This document shows, one piece after another, positions 4,338 to 5,391 of a DNA stretch of 5,391 bases (its first letter is position 1; every line of letters starts with the position of its first letter). This DNA is from Betaproteobacteria bacterium (GTDB lineage Bacteria; Pseudomonadota; Gammaproteobacteria; Burkholderiales; UBA9220): NCBI GenBank assembly GCA_020061285.1, contig JAGUYQ010000186.1, positions 1 to 5,391 on the forward strand, read 5' to 3'. The position numbers and the translations under genes are program-made. The notes under the pieces are model-generated. The model saw only the letters and a program-made list of their open reading frames with translations, was not told the origin of the DNA and did no database searches.

Positions 4338-5391
4338 AGCCGAGAGCGGAGAGTTGAGAGCCGCGAGGGGTGCAGCGGTGGTTTGCTCACCACTCTCGAC
4401 TAGCGGCTCTCGACCATCCCGCTCCCACGGAGCGGGAAGCTTCACCTGCTCCCACACCGGGTTGCTGATGGACTTGTGGATTTCCTGCACCAGGGTGACG
4501 AAACCCGCGTAGCCGGCGTAGGCTTGGTGGCGCTCCTGGTTCACGTCCAGCCAGGGAGTCTTGGCCTTCAGGGCCACGAACTGGGAGCGGGGGCCGGAAA
4601 GCATGATATCCGCCTCACTGGCCTTCAACATGCGGTACATTTCCCGGGGCGGCAGCTCGTCGAACATGTGGGCGTCGGTGCCCATGATCTCGATCACGCG
4701 CTCCCGGTCCTCCTTGGTGGACTTGCGCATGGAAGTGCCCACTACCTCCATGCCCGCCTCCTGCAGGGCGGACACCACGGACCAGGATTTCACGCCGCCA
4801 GTGAAGAGCAGCACCTTCTTGCCCTTCAGCGCCTCCCGGTAGGGTTCGATCCGGGCCCAGACGCGAGCTTCTTCCTTGGCGATCAGCGCTTCGGTGCGCG
4901 CCAGCAGTTCTTCCGGCGCACCCTTCTGCACCAGCAGCTTGGCGATCTGGCGCAGGGCCTCGGAAGTGTCGGAAATGCCGTAGAAGGAGCCCTCGAAATA
5001 GGGGATGCCGTAGCGCTCTTCCAGCTTGCGCGCCACGTTGATCATGGCCTTGGAGCACACCATCATCGCGGCCTTGGCCCGGTGGGCGCAGGCGATGTCG
5101 TTATAGCGGGCGTCGCCGGAGATGTTGGCGAGGACGCGGATGCCCAGGGCGTCAAGCAGGGGCTTCACCGCCCAGAAATCGCCGGCCACGTTGTACTCGG
5201 CGATCACCGCGATGTCGTAGGGGGTGGTGGTTTCCGGCTCCACCGTGCCGATGACGTAATCCAGCAACGCCTCCCCGGCCAGCTTGGCGCCCAGGTTCTT
5301 GCTGCCGACGAAGCCGGGGATGTTGACCGGCACCACCGGCTTGCCGAATTTCTCCCGGGCCGCCTTGCACACCGCCTCGATATCGTCGCCG
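4335..5391 (-). CDS. nifE: NifE, alpha-type subunit of the FeMo-cofactor scaffold, 5' partial
   Basis: NifE is the partner of NifN in the cofactor-assembly scaffold. The frame is open to the right edge, so roughly the first third (about 150 residues, with the interface [4Fe-4S] ligands) is outside the window. The visible part starts GDDIEAVCKAAREKFGKPVV; the GTG at 5372 is an internal valine codon, not a start. Recognisable segments are VPVNIPGFVGSKN, YDIAVIAEYNVAGDFW, LANISGDARYNDI and the AMMVCSKAMINVARK segment, whose Cys codon (5055-5057) aligns with the nitrogenase alpha-subunit cofactor-ligating cysteine (NifD Cys275; NifE Cys250 in Azotobacter). A later GGVKSWSVVSALQEAGMEVVG segment is typical NifE. 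Homology appears to end near PVWEQVKLPAPWE. A tail of about 28 further residues is encoded by an inverted-repeat element and looks non-native. The stop lies 9 nt before nifN. Confidence 0.96.
   Translation of the reverse strand, partial: GDDIEAVCKAAREKFGKPVVPVNIPGFVGSKNLGAKLAGEALLDYVIGTVEPETTTPYDIAVIAEYNVAGDFWAVKPLLDALGIRVLANISGDARYNDIACAHRAKAAMMVCSKAMINVARKLEERYGIPYFEGSFYGISDTSEALRQIAKLLVQKGAPEELLARTEALIAKEEARVWARIEPYREALKGKKVLLFTGGVKSWSVVSALQEAGMEVVGTSMRKSTKEDRERVIEIMGTDAHMFDELPPREMYRMLKASEADIMLSGPRSQFVALKAKTPWLDVNQERHQAYAGYAGFVTLVQEIHKSISNPVWEQVKLPAPWERDGREPLVESGEQTTAAPLAALNSPLSA
4341..4414. repeat. Imperfect inverted repeat forming the 3' end of nifE
   Basis: Bases 4353-4364 pair with 4403-4414 (12 bp with one T-G wobble; the core GAGAGCCGC at 4356-4364 is matched perfectly at 4403-4411). 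An inner 5-bp stem, 4378-4382 with 4389-4393, lies between. The arms are made of GAGAG/CTCTC-type units, with another copy, CGAGAGCGGAGAG, at 4341-4353. The element encodes about the last 25 residues of NifE. Its look (short GAGAGC units in both orientations at a gene end) resembles a dispersed REP-like repeat rather than coding sequence. Confidence 0.6.

Noticed and set aside
2868..4403. A 511-codon open frame on the plus strand, antisense to nifN and the end of nifE
   Set aside because: Its product is a low-complexity G/A/H/Q-rich shadow of the opposite strand in GC-rich sequence, with no family resemblance, while nifN on the minus strand is unmistakable.
5370..5372. GTG as the start of nifE
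   Set aside because: The frame continues upstream with GDDIEA, which is conserved internal NifE sequence, so the gene is cut by the window edge and does not start here.

Overview
The window is the distal part of a molybdenum-nitrogenase (nif) operon on the minus strand, plus a convergent plus-strand pair of genes at the left end. High GC, overlapping coding frames and the gene order nifE-nifN-nifX-DUF269-DUF683-fdxB-nifQ fit a diazotrophic proteobacterium. I favour a betaproteobacterium (Rhodocyclales-like), judged from remembered gene order and protein style; a gammaproteobacterium is possible.

Minus strand, in transcription order: nifE (5' end lost off the right edge), nifN, nifX, a NifX-associated DUF269 protein, a 63-residue DUF683 protein, a nif-specific two-[4Fe-4S] ferredoxin (fdxB) and nifQ. 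All serve or accompany assembly of the FeMo-cofactor. NifE and NifN form the scaffold on which the NifB-made Fe-S precursor is matured, NifX carries cluster intermediates, NifQ supplies molybdenum, and FdxB is a probable electron donor. The DUF269 and DUF683 proteins travel with NifX but have no settled function. Junctions are tight: the nifE stop lies 9 nt before nifN, nifN overlaps nifX, and nifX overlaps the DUF269 gene by 8 nt. No NifA or sigma-54 promoter for the operon lies inside the window, so it presumably starts to the right.

Two dispersed-repeat-like palindromes sit in the operon. One lies inside the last codons of nifE and appears to have extended the protein. The other fills the gap between the DUF269 and DUF683 genes. 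A third, plain GC hairpin lies between fdxB and nifQ.

Plus strand, left end: the 3' end of a leucine-rich-repeat-variant (LRV) protein with three 26-residue repeats, then an unrecognised 93-residue protein. The 285-nt gap between that gene and nifQ (566-850) is the oddest stretch. It is AT-richer than its surroundings, full of inverted repeats, and carries a perfect DnaA box flanked within 35 bp by two one-mismatch boxes. Apart from that gap the window is a recognisable nif operon, with its novelty in small details rather than a clearly new system.
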